From Biomphalaria glabrata (taxonomy: Eukaryota > Mollusca > Gastropoda > Planorbidae): a DNA stretch of 64,000 nt. Below are positions 39,015-51,600 of the stretch, piece after piece (position 1 is the stretch's first letter; every line of letters begins with the position of its first letter). A program made the position numbers and the translations under genes. The notes below the pieces were generated by a model. That model saw only the letters and a program-made list of their open reading frames with translations. It was not told the DNA's origin and made no database searches. Location of the stretch: the NCBI RefSeq assembly GCF_947242115.1, contig NC_074711.1, forward strand, positions 8,002,434-8,066,433, given 5' to 3'.

Positions 39015-39492
39015 TTAAGAGAGACGGACAGAAAGAGCGAGAGAGAGAGAGAGAGAGAGAGAGAGGCAAGGGAATGGAATAGAGAGAAAGAAGGAAGGGG
39101 AGAGGGTGTGAGAGAGAAAGAGGGAAGGGGAAGGGGTGAGAGAGAGAAAGAGGGAAGGGGAGAGGGTGTGAGAGAGAAAGAGGGAAGGGGTGAGAGAGAG
39201 AAAGAGGGAAGGGGTGAGGGTTTGAGAGAGAAAGAGGGAAGGGGAAGGGGTGAGAGAGAGAGAAAGAGGGAAGGGGAGAGGGTTTGAGAGAGAAAGAGGG
39301 AAGGGGAAGGGGTGAGAGAGAGAAAGAGGGAAGAGGAGAGGGTTTGAGAAAGAAAGAGGGAAGGGGAAGGGGTGAGAGAAAGAAAGAGGGAAGGTGAGAG
39401 GGCTGAGAGAGAAAAAGCGGAGAAGAGAGATAGAGAGATAAAAAGGGATGGGGAGACAGAACGAAAATGACAAAGAGAGAGAGAGAGAGAGA
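39015..39492. repeat. Purine tract upstream of CDO-D
   Basis: About 0.47 kb of almost pure A/G on the + strand is built from variants of GAAAGAGGGAAGGGG and GAGAGAGA. It ends about 200 bp before the CDO-D start codon. The open frames through it on both strands are by-products. Confidence 0.9.
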
Positions 39493-39529
39493 TCCATATA
39501 GAAGGCATATATTATTCAAGTATAACGGT

Positions 39530-39689
39530 TTCATGGTGTAGTCAGTTTTAAAATGATGACGTAATTTCCAATAAATCGAAGGGTCACATTTACAAAGAAA
39601 TACTTCGATCATTCTTTTAAATAAATGCTTCACTAGCTTCACAGTGTCAACTCGACGTGAAGTTAGACATACATCTCTCACTGATCGGA
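39530..39689 (+). promoter_or_regulatory. CDO-D promoter block, conserved with CDO-E
   Basis: This block is nearly identical to 60490-60652: TGACGTAA (39557-39564), AATAAATCGAAGGGTCACAT, CGATCATTCTTT and GTCAACTCGACGTGAAGTTA in the same order before ATGGCAAG. TGACGTAA is a CRE/bZIP-like site. No canonical TATA box; TTTTAAATAA at about 39615 could serve in its place. Confidence 0.6.
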
Positions 39690-42600
39690 ATGGCAAGGTA
39701 ATGTAGAGCAAACTTGTCTTTTATTTTTTTTACTTATTTTTGCTTTCAAAAATAGGTATCTTTCGCCAGTGGCATTTTTTTTTTTTACTTTAATAAACGG
39801 GCCTCGTTTTAACGATCCTAATGCGCCGACACATACACGCCCTCATATTTTGGGGCCTGTTATTTCTAGTAGCACTTTCAGTACGAAATTTAATGTTTAC
39901 AAGGCAATCTTTGACCTGTGCGCTCTATAGGAAGAATCTGGGGTTCTTTTTACGGTTCCATCATAGGTGCCTTTTCTCTATAATAGTCATACATTGGCAT
40001 GGTCGCCCGCAGGATTTATCGCACCTATGCCACCTATGGCTCAAAGCCGTAGCTTCAACTTTGTTATTACATACAGTATTACAGAAAAGAATTGTTGCCT
40101 CCCCCCGTACCTATATGATATTAAGTTCACTGTAAATATTTGTTATTTGAAATAAAAACAAAACTAACGTGAAAACTTATTTACTGTTTATCCGTGCGGC
40201 TCGTACATCCCAGCGGTCGATCAAACAAAAAAAGCAAACATTGCCATACTGTCAATAAATTTACTACTGAATTGCTTCTCGTCTCGATGGACAAGCCGGC
40301 AATGAACGCGTATCTGGCAGTTCTGATATTGTTCTGTACGTTGCAATTCTTGAATCGTTTTAGGATGAAGACAAAACAGGTTGAACTGAGCATTAGTATT
40401 GCTTGAAAAGCGAGACGTTAATAAAGAAACCAACGAATCAAGATACGGAATGTAAAGTCGAGTTCTGTAATAATCCCAAAATGCAAACTTGTGGTTTTTG
40501 CTTGGTGTATCTGTCGACTGCAAAGTCTCGGCAGCAACAACTCATTACAAAGTTTGTCTGCCAGCAGTGTCAACCTTACTCAAGATGCTATCCCTGAAGT
40601 GTTCCTCAGCATGGTCAAGTTGGTTTTTGATTATGTCATTAATGTGACTGCTGATGTGCTGTTGAGCGGCCGCTTGTGCTAAGACAGACTGAAACGGAAA
40701 CTGGTTCAAGAACGGGTGAATAATTGACGACAATTACAAGAAAAATCAGAAACACGCGAGAAGCAGGCACTGATTACACATATGTGCAGATTGTCTGGTT
40801 TCACTTACAATCGTTATTTTAAAACAGTCAAAGATCGTCTCAAAGTTGTGACTTAAAGCGCGAATCAATTCGTGTTTCTCTGTTCATCGTGTCTCACACA
40901 AAAGAGGTAAATTTAGCACCAACGCTCTCGCTTGGGACAGTTACGGAAGAAATAGATAATCTTCTGGATGACACCAACAGCATTACGTATATCTGAAACG
41001 TCTTCAGGTCGATGATAACAAGTTTAAGTCCGTCGGACGCGCAACGGACACGGTCTGCTTTTAGATATTTTTCACGAATCCTAGCCTAAACAAAGTTCTG
41101 AATGCTACCCATCACGGGGTCAGCCATTGTAGCCTTGGTCGAGTAATTTAATTTAACAATGTGTAGACTGTACATAATGTATTCGCTGACACTGACGTTA
41201 GATACAGGCACTGCGTCTCTCTTCACAACAGGAACAAAACCAAATAATTCTTCTCGAATACAAACGCCATCAACAAATCCAACACTCAAACTCATCAATT
41301 CAATGCCAGAGATATTTGCAGTTTCATTACCGAAATACCAAGAAAACGCATTTAATTCATGCTGTTGCGAGTGCTCCGTCGATACAAATCAACGTTTTAG
41401 CTCAGATGGCATGGGAAGAACTCTCTTCTATCGTAAACTAGTGGATGTGTTTAACTTGCTATCTAATTAAGCACTAACAATGACCTCAAATCCGCAAGAT
41501 GTAAATACATTGACCAAGATAACTGCACTACTCAATCTTGTTCAAAGAAATTTTCCCATACATCAAATCAAAAGATAGCTGGCAAGGATTTGTCATCCAA
41601 GACAAAAAAAAAAAAAAACTTTTATCATATTCTAGGCCTTTACTAAATATAATGATAACTATGATTGTGTGCAAGTGAAAACAAATCGTCACGACTAACG
41701 TGATATAGAATATTGAATTGCAAACCTATAATAAAGCGCACATGGTCGGACATGGACTACAGATGAGCCTATTCTAGATTATTACAATAAAAGCTTATCC
41801 TTATTAACTTGTGGAAGCACTGCATGTTAACTTGCTTCCTAGCAGATGTTAATTGATATGAAAGTGTAAAAAAGCTGGCTAAAATTTTGGTTATTCAGAA
41901 TTCATAGGGGTGCACGTACATGGTCAGCCATCAATTCCCGATAAGCCTAGACTAGTCTACTACTACTGTACTTCAGTCACCAGCACTACTTGTTCAGTTG
42001 TTAATTAGATTTTGATTTATCTGATGGTGCAAAATATGGCTAGAATTTGGCTGCCCAGAATGCACGTTTAATATCTATTTACTAGTCGACCCGCGGCGTA
42101 GCATACGTGGCTATTTAGTGACGGGTGAACACTTCCTGAAAGACACAGTTGTACAAATTGGGTGCGTTTGGGCAAACGACTGTGAATGAATGAAAAGAAG
42201 GAACTCTGGAGAGAGCAACATTCAATTGTCCATGACTGAAAACAGGTTTTGGAAGATACAGGCATATCTTTTGGAACGTTTGGCCTTGTGCTTTATTTAT
42301 TTTCACGGCAAAGGCTAATCTAACAAGGAATCGTCTGCGCATAAAGGTAAAAAGCAAATTTGAAACTGATGGAGTCAGGGATGCCGGGGAATAATGACAG
42401 TTTGTGAGGTAGCAGTTGCGATAGTTTTACACTCCATTACGTGTTCTCCCCCCCCCCCTTTTGCGCTCTCTGTCTCCGCGAAAGTTACATGGGGTAACTC
42501 TAGTCTGACTTGCAGAAATAAAAGAGTTTTCTTTTCATGACTTTTTCATCGAGGCTTAGAGAATTGGCGTGCGTGCGTGTCCTGCATGATTGGACCAGGA

Positions 42601-45600
42601 AGAGAATTACATACATAAAAAAATGTTGTCAGCACAATTCTATAAAACTTTAGTTGCGATCTTACAAATTGAGGTGAGAGGCATTTTTAATATTTAAAAA
42701 TCGGTTGTATTTGTACTGAAGCTACTCCATATACGAGTAGCCTATTTTTCTAGTAAAAAACGACATTGCTACCAATGATTAAAAAATACAACTAAGTGTT
42801 GTTTTATATTTTAGGCATATTTTCTTTACGTGAAATACACTAGTCACAAAATTTATTCAAAAGTTATTTTGAAGCAGATCTTTTAATCTCTCTTCCCCCA
42901 CAGCAATTCTAGAGTTGGCCACCTTCTGACGTAAGTAGAACAAATGTTTCTTGGGTAAGGTACAACGGTTCTATTGACGTCTTATTGTTTGAACTAACCC
43001 GCCACAAGTTAACTTTCTGAATACGATGATCAAGCAGACGACAAGCTTACATGCTCTAAATGCCTTGGATGTCTCTCACAGTTTCAGTATAAACCCGTCC
43101 CAACCCTTCTAAAACTAATTCTCTTTGAGTTGTAATGTTAGTGCGTTGTAAACGCCAAGAAAAAGAGTTGCTGAAAGTCAGAAATGCAGGACAATGCTTA
43201 GCGCCAGGGCTTCGTAACATTACAACTTGCCTCCAGACCTCTTATCAGAAAAATGGGTGGGAACGTAACACTTTTGGTTGTAAAAGTTTGAGAAACACTT
43301 AGACTTAGGCCCTTCCTCCACAAAGATCGATCTAATTTCTAAGGCGACTACCATAGCAATTCACAGCTGATGCTCACAGACATGCTTTAGATGGACGGCC
43401 TTGTTTACACTTTCCTTCTCTCGGCTTCCATGTTAAGACTTTGGTAATACTGTCTCGTCTTGAATAATGACATGACCAACAAATCTTATACGACGTTCGG
43501 TCACCACCTCCCATAGAAAGGGGAATTCCCTAGCGGGAAAGAATATCTCTAAGATGATCTCGGTATGGCTTTTCCTAGGATCCTTCTCAGTAATCACTGA
43601 TGTCACAATTTTGTACTTGAGAGGTCTTCATGCTAATTGGTTAGTTCGTTCAGATAGGTCGTAATTTTTAAAAGACGACTTCTGCTTTTCCTATTGGCAT
43701 GCATCTCCATCACTTTAGATAACTCTGCATAAATACGCATTAACTTTGAGTGCGTCTCTATCAAGGCTCTTGTATAAAAATAATTTTCCATTGCAAAAAT
43801 TAAATAGCTAACGATGGGGTTGTTTTTTTTTTTTTTTTTTTTTTTTGGGAGGGGGGGGGTGGAGGGTGGAGGAAACCTTATAGCGATGCACCAGTTGTTT
43901 TGTTTTTCGCCGGAGGTTGAGAAATGCTGCTTTTTTTATTCTCATTTATATATATATATATATATATATGAAATATATATGTGTGTGTGTGCTGTACGCA
44001 CGTTTTTGCATAGGGTTAGGGTTTACTGGGCGTTAGGGTTCGGAAAAAAATCGCCCCCCCCCCACTTGAAAGTTCTGGATCCGCCAGTGATTAGATTCAG
44101 ATCTAGTATTTGAAATGTTAGGTACGACTGAAAGAAAATGTGTATTAATTACTTTCTCAAGCTTAAATTTTATGAAAATTCAAAACTGTGTACTGTAATT
44201 AATCTTTTTTCCCCTCTTTCTTCATCTTATAGTGATATCACATTTTCTTTACCATACGGCTTTTCATAAAGATTATTATACAAAATCTTGGGTAATTTCA
44301 GTACTACCAGTCGGTATATAAAGGCCGGCTTGACTACAAAATCTATTGGCTGTAAGCTTAAAATTAAAGTTCCTTAGGAAGACAATGCTAGTTTGTCGTG
44401 TATATTTACATCTCATTGCATTCTAGCCATTTCTAACAGCGTTTATTAAATAGATGACTTATACTTTTATACATTTAATACAAGACTTCAAGAACTCATT
44501 TTGAGTCTCAGGGAAAAGGTCATACAACGTTCAGATGGCATTGATGAACTGTTAACCAACTTCCAGATTACATTCGAGGATTGCAAAAAGTATGCTTTTG
44601 TCAAAGATTCAAAAGGGTAAGAGGACACTTTGTTTGTAGAGTTAATTTAGCAAATACAAAAATGTTCATTTGGTGATATGACAAAAATCACAAGATGACT
44701 GCATGGATTTAATTTTAGTTGTTACTTTAAACACTTTCGTGTAATTTATTTCAAAAAGCTGTTTTAAGGTACTATTATATATCTGAGGCTCCGTTATTGT
44801 CGAAACTGATACCTGGAACGTGAAGTGATTCCGCCGGCGCCTAAATGGCCTCGGACAACCTGTCCACTCCTGGCCTCCACGTGTAGCTCAGATATTGGGT
44901 CAGGTGGAACTCTTTAGCACTAGCATGAGGAAAAATAGGGTATCTTGCGCCTAAAATGAGAAAGTTGAGGCAGGAGGGTCTCGTAAGACTCTTGTTAATC
45001 TAGGATGGTTACAATATGGTAAAGGTGTCCGACCCAGGGCAGCTGTCTAATGGTAAGTAGTACTTCTACAATGTCTATACCGCCTTTTGCACTTAAATAA
45101 AACACATCAACAGAACCTAGCAGAAGTAACCATTAATTCATTCGTTTATTACAAATGTATAATCAAATTCTATTAATAAATTAATCTCCTAATAGTTCCA
45201 GCCACTTATACGGATCCATCCTAAATTTTCGAAAAATAAATTACACCGTCGAATCCAGTTAAAAGGGCAGACATATCAAGCTCAGAAGTGATCCGATTAA
45301 TCTGATTCGACTGCATTGCTTCCTAGTTTAGTTGACAGACTTTTATATTTAAAGGTGCAGCCGAAATCTCATTTTTGATGAGCCTGAAGTGTGTCGTCTC
45401 ACTTTGAGTGTATGGAAACCAGGTTTTCAAAATAGAATACACGACCACGGCCAATCTCATTGCTACTTCAAGGTAAAGTGGATTTCTATATACATGTAAT
45501 TGTGTATGTTTAATTTTATATGTAAATTATATATGCTACTTATTGATATTTTAACCTTTCATTTTGTTTTGTCACCTACCCTGCCTGGTCGTGAGGTTTG

Positions 45601-48600
45601 CGCGCTGGACTGTCGTTCGGATTTATGGACGGTCGAGGGCATGGGCGTAGCCAGGGGGGGGTTTTTGGGGTTCAAACCCCCCCCGAAATGAAATCCCCCC
45701 CCCCTGGGGGGGGATCGGAATTTAGTGAATGATTTTTTGCTTTGATTTTGTTTATTTAAGTTGAGATTTTAATACTAAACCATCAATTGCCCCAGTACAA
45801 CCAATGGGGTTTGGAGTTTAAAACCCCTTACCAGGTGGTTTTGAGTTTAAAACCCCCTACCAGGGGGGTCCGAGTTTAAAACCCCCTACTAGGGGTTTTG
45901 TGTTTAAAACCCCCTACTAGGGGTTTTGAATTTTAAACCCCCTATTTGGGGTTTTTGCAGTTACCCCCCCCTCTTCTATAAAACAAAACAAAACAAAAAT
46001 GCAAACGAAAATCCACTAATTCCAAGAGCACAGTTAAGGGAGATTTTGATTTTAAAACCCCCTCCAAAATTTACGATAAACCCCCTCTTCAATATATAAA
46101 AAAGTTAATTACGCACTCAAAATGTTATGAGCGTAGCTAAATGGGTTTTGACTTTAGTTTAAACCCCACTTCAGCGGGGTTTGAAGGTAAAAAAATACCT
46201 CTTTAATAATAAAAAAACAAAGCAAATTATACACTCAAAATGTTTTGAGTGTAGTCAAAGGGGTTTTGAGTTTAAACTCCCCTCCAGTGGAGTTTGAAGC
46301 TAAAAAGTACCTCTTCAATATAAATAAAAGCAAATTACTCACACTAAAATCTATGAACGCAGCCAAAGGGGTTTTGAGTTTAAACCCATCGCCAGGGGGG
46401 ATTTGAAGCTAAAAAATACATCTTCAGTGTAAGAAAAAAAGCAAATTACGCACTCAAAATGCTATGAGCGTTGCCAAAAGGGGTTTTGAGTTTAAACCCC
46501 CATTCAGAGGGGTTTAATGCTAAAAATACCTCTTCAATATATTAAAAAAAAAAGCAAATTACACACTAAAATTATTTGAGCGTAGTCAATCCAATAGGGG
46601 GTTTTGAGTTTAAACCCCTCTTCTACAGATGGCGTTTGTTTAAAGTTTAAAACCCCTCCAGATGGTTTTGATTTTAAGATCCCCCTACAGAGCATTTTGA
46701 GGTGGAAAACCCCCAACAGATGATTTTGACGATATAACTTCTCTTTTCAATATAAAATCTAAAGCAAACTACAGTCACTTAATTCCAAGAGCGTATTCAA
46801 GAGTGGTTACACATTTTACCAGGGGTTCCTTTAATAAACTGTAGTGAATAGTCATCTGCCGAAATTGAAAAATACTAAATGTGGCTCAACAAAGATGGCT
46901 AAGACAGATTTTAGTAGTCAGTTATAGAGATCGGGTTTAAATCAAGGAAATCCTATGCCGAACTGGGAGTCGAACCTTTAGTAAGATTGTGAGAGAGCGA
47001 CGCATGAGGTTTGCGGGACATGTTCTCCGACAAAATGAATTACGCATAAGAAGAGTTGCAATGATATCCTAGTACAACTTGACGCCACTCATTCATTGAG
47101 GTCCTCATGGCAGGTGGGAAGAGGCTTCAGACATTACCAGTGACAGATTTTTATGGAAACAGCTTGACGTCAAATGCTCCGAACGGCGCGGTAGGGTCTA
47201 AGTCAGTAAGAATAGCACATTAGGTTTTTGAAATAAAACTTTTTAATAGCAGGAAAATGCACTGTAGATACCTCAGAATATGCATTTTGTTGGCTTTCAT
47301 TACCAGAAATAGTGATTGGCGGCGGGGCTTCGCCCCGCGCTGGGGGAGCTCCTAGCGCTCCCCCAGACCTCCTTGCTAGTATTGGCGGGGAATCTACAAC
47401 TTTTCCACTAACTCATGGAAGAACCTATTCTAGGGCACAATAAACGTCTTCCGAAAGAATGAATGGTCAGAATGCAATAAAGATTATTTACACACACACA
47501 CACACACACACACATAAATACATATAAAAAAAAAATCTCGGGGGGGGGTCGGGTGGGGGGAGAAAAAATCCCCCCCCAAACCCCCCCCCGAAAAAAAATC
47601 CTGGCTACGCCCATGGTCGAGGGTTCAAACCCTGCCCGCTCTCATCCCCCGTCGTCCTGCGGGAGGTTTGGACTAGGAAGTAAACTATCTTCAACTCTGA
47701 AGGAACATCCGAAACATTTAAAACATTTTACAAACATTTTCACCCTCCCAGTAATTTATTTAAAAATATATATTTATAAAAGTAGCAATGATTTTTGGAA
47801 AACTAAATAACGTGTTGTAACGGTTGTGTATTTGGAAAGGCTCTGATACGCTGTCCTTAAGCTATTTTTGTCATATACCAGTTTTAGAAACACTGTAATA
47901 TTTGGTGAATAGTAGTCACTGAACTATTCCGTGCGGTCAGCACGAGATTTTGTTTGGTCGGATACTGACCACGAGGTGGACACCTCAGTTGTTTTTAGAC
48001 TCCCGTAGAGAGAAGAGTGCTATGGATATTTTTTGACAGCAGAGTTGTGTATAAGTATTGAAGTATTGAAGTTATTATAATTGATTTGAATTCAAGAGTT
48101 ATTTCTTTTAGATATGTAATTTGTGTGATGGCTGAAGTCGCCAATATCTTTTGTGCTTCATTTTATGTATAATAAAATCATGTCTGCTATCCTGGAGTTT
48201 ATTAATAATTCGGAATGTTTGTGGTTGGAGAGTTCAGTATGTTAATGTTCTCACGCACCTGCAAATCTAGTGCGTCTGAGAAAGTATTTAGTTAAGAACA
48301 TTACAGTAATACCACAAGAGGTATCTACAACACTGAGACATTCGCGTCATCACGCCTACAACAAAAACCAGGCCGTGACAATTGTATCATATATTACCTT
48401 GAATGCTGACGCGAATGTCGTGGATTCTGATTTAGGCTGTGTCTGGACCATTACAACAAATATTAATATACACCGAGTAACACACTCGTCAACAGACAAT
48501 AAGTTTATTGGACAAAATAATTAACAATTAATTGACAATTATTCCAGCCATAAAGGCGTAGTACACATTAGGAGGCGCGGTGGCTGAGCGGTAAAGCGCT

Positions 48601-51600
48601 TGGCTTTTGAACCGGGGGAACATTGATCTAAAAAGAAAATGGCTGAGAAAAGAGGTAGATATATCTTGAGCAGACCTTACCCACATTCATAAACAACTAA
48701 TCTTTTAACCAAGAAATATATCAAGTGCTAAAATCAGTGTTCAGCTGTTCTCTAATTGTCTTTGGCTCATTTTATCTTCTAAGCCAGTGTTTCCCTAACA
48801 GTGTTCCTCGGAACCTGAATACTAATAGGTTACCACGTGACTTAATCACTCTAAATTAAAAATAAGCAAAGTGTTCAGCTAAATACTCGGAATGTGCGAG
48901 TGTTCCGTTAAGGGATAAGTTTGGGAAACATTGTTCTATGCAATATATAGCCATGGGTAAAAATACAAAATCCGCACATAATAGAAATGGGTTCAGTAGC
49001 GAGTGATAAATTACCTTACAAATGTCTTATGTTTAAGAGTTATACGTATACAACTTTGGTTTACTTTTTTTTTACTAAGGTTATACTTGGCTTATTAGAA
49101 GAAACCCATTTCCGAGACGGACGTCACGTTGCTGATAGTGTATACAAGGAGGGTCAAGTGTGTCACATGACCGGTCAGTTACAGTGTTTTTATGTATTTA
49201 TTTATGGACTGTAATAGCGTGTTTCTGATGTAACCACTAGCACAGGTGGGACGGCTGGATTGGTTCTTTCGGGTAAAGAGATTTTGATGAAACTAGTTTA
49301 TATATCGATATAGATCTGTCAAAGTTGAAGGGGAGAGCAACGAGTCGAGTGACAGTAAGACGTGTATTCTAGTAGAGTGGGTTATGTTTCTTTAAAATTG
49401 TTCAAGATTATTTTTAACTTGTGCTTCTACATACGTTTATATTGAAGTTGAAAGCTATGAATATTTTGAAAAGCTTATTCAGTTTTAAAAATAAATGTAT
49501 TCGTGTTTATTTTCAGTTCTACACACCCCACATAGTTATCCTTCACCACATTGGTAGTACTCTTTCTTCAATACTGCAATCATATTGCGTAAAATAAATG
49601 TATTTGACGTCTGTAACTTACGAGGAGGTTGCAACTGTCAAAGTGACATATCGACGGAAGAAATGTGTGGAGTTGATGGTGTCGCTGACGATGCATGTAT
49701 CGAGATTCAAAATTTAGCAAATTTAAAACATGTGCGCTCCTTACCTTTTGCAATTCATGTCTGAGCACATCTTGCAAAATTCTTTCCCAAACTTTTTCAT
49801 TGCACTGCACTATGCTTTGACCATTCCTGCTACTAGCACGATCGATAGAATGTCCTAGTATTAATATCTTTCTGTGATTTAGATCAGGCATGTCAAACTC
49901 ATTAAGGTGCATGGGCCACATAAAAAAACTTACTATGACCTGTAGGGCCGCAGCCAAAAATCAGTTGCAAAACTGCCAACTAGTTTTATTAAAATTAGAA
50001 ACAATACAATAGAATACAATAATTAATGGAATACCTGTCCCTTAGCTAAATTTGTAGTTTCATTTTGTTCATTAAAAACTACTGTAATTAAGCATTATAT
50101 TCGTTGCGCAGAAATAATTGAACTCCCATCTTTCTTGATCTATTTTTGTCCTTAGTTTTTCTTTTATTACTGATTCTTATCATTCTGGGAAATTAAATTG
50201 TCAGTAAACTAGTGTAAATTGTCTTGTGACTGCAGACAGCACGAAATTACCTGAATATGCAGGGGGCCAAGCAGTCACTACAATAAAATAGAATTACAAT
50301 ATTAATCACTGATAATTTTTCTGTAAGTCTAACTCTAACATATTGGCTTTTTTTTAAGGATGTGATTAAAAGAAATTTTTCATTTATTTGTTTCCAAACA
50401 TCTGATCATTAAAAAGATTAAAGATGAAAGATGAAAATTAGTGGTTACTGTTAAACGCTTAATAATTTAACATTATTTTAATAATTCTTGTTGTGACCAA
50501 AGTGGCACAAGAACGCCGTGTTTGACATGCCTGACTTAGATCCTACCGTGCCGTTTGGTGCATAGCGCGGCTAGCTGTCTCTTTTTACATCTGAAACTGG
50601 TATTAATAATAGTTGAGTCATCATAACAGTTTTTTATGGATTGGGTTGTTGTGGATTACGGTAGATCACAGCCAATAAGGTTTTTGAATAAGATAATTAG
50701 GAAGCGCGGTGGCTGAGCGGTAAAGCGCTTGGCTACCGAACCGGGGTTCGAATTCTGGTAAAGACTGGGATTTTTAATTTCGGGAACTTCGGGCATCTCT
50801 GAGTCTACCCAGCTCTAATGGGTACCTGACATTAGTAGGGGAAAAGTAATAGTAGGGGAAAAGTAAAGGCGGTCGGTCGTTGTGCTGGCCACATGACATC
50901 CTCGTTAGCCGTAGGCCACAGAATCCCTATAGACCACAAGGTCTGAAAGGGGAAAATTTTTTTTATACAATTGCTAACTCTTTTGACTATTCAGACTTGA
51001 TGAAAGACTTTACAAAAACGAAAGTACGGAACTTCACTAAATATAGTCAGAAGATAGTTATTTGGTGTTTTTCAAACCCATAATAATGCGATGGCAGATG
51101 GCAGATGCAAAATGTGTATATTAAAAGCATACGCTTTTCGCTTTTGAAATCTAAGTTTATACATTTTGTACAATTAAACTAAAAAAAAACTGTTCTTAAC
51201 ATGATAAAAGAATTGATAGGAATATTGCATTAATCCACAGATTATCAACGGTGTGGATATACCTCAGTTGTAAGGGGCCTGGTTTTCAAACTAAGAGGTT
51301 TAGGGTTTGAATCCGTGGAAAAGTTTAATGTTAAATTTTGGAATTTTAAGTCTCGAGTCCACACAACTCTAATGGGATGTAAAGGCGGTTGATTGTTGTG
51401 TTGGCCACATGAGACCCATAGAAGTAAAGAGACACATTACAATGCACATTTAGTCTTAATGCATTATGAATAAACAAAACCTATAATGATTGTCTATCGG
51501 TGTTAATAGTGTTATTTTCGTTTGTTCAGTTTTGACTAGAAAAATTAAACTGCAATTTAAATTCTAATTAGACACAGGAGCCTGTCATCAAATGAAAAAC

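Larger units (their letters stand above)
35830..39720 (+). repeat. Segmental duplication, copy 1
   Basis: This block, from the last intron of CDO-C to the start exon of CDO-D, recurs at 54836-60680. Shared parts in order are the CDO-C last exon and poly(A) region, a LINE zinc-finger relic, the CCATGGTACATAACAAGTA segment, the GAACGATC...GTGATCGAC segment, a purine tract and the CDO promoter with ATGGCAAG. Each copy has its own later insertions. Confidence 0.85.

Noticed and set aside
38972-39711. Overlapping - strand Ser/Leu/Pro frames in the shorter purine tract
   Set aside because: Same composition artefact as the larger tract upstream of CDO-E.
40194-40733. Several small open frames on both strands as host genes
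   Set aside because: The - strand reads as a broken hAT transposase; the + strand frames are antisense shadows.
50698-50780. A tRNA gene
   Set aside because: The A and B boxes are tRNA-like, but the acceptor stem does not pair, and the head continues into a body shared by many copies: a SINE.
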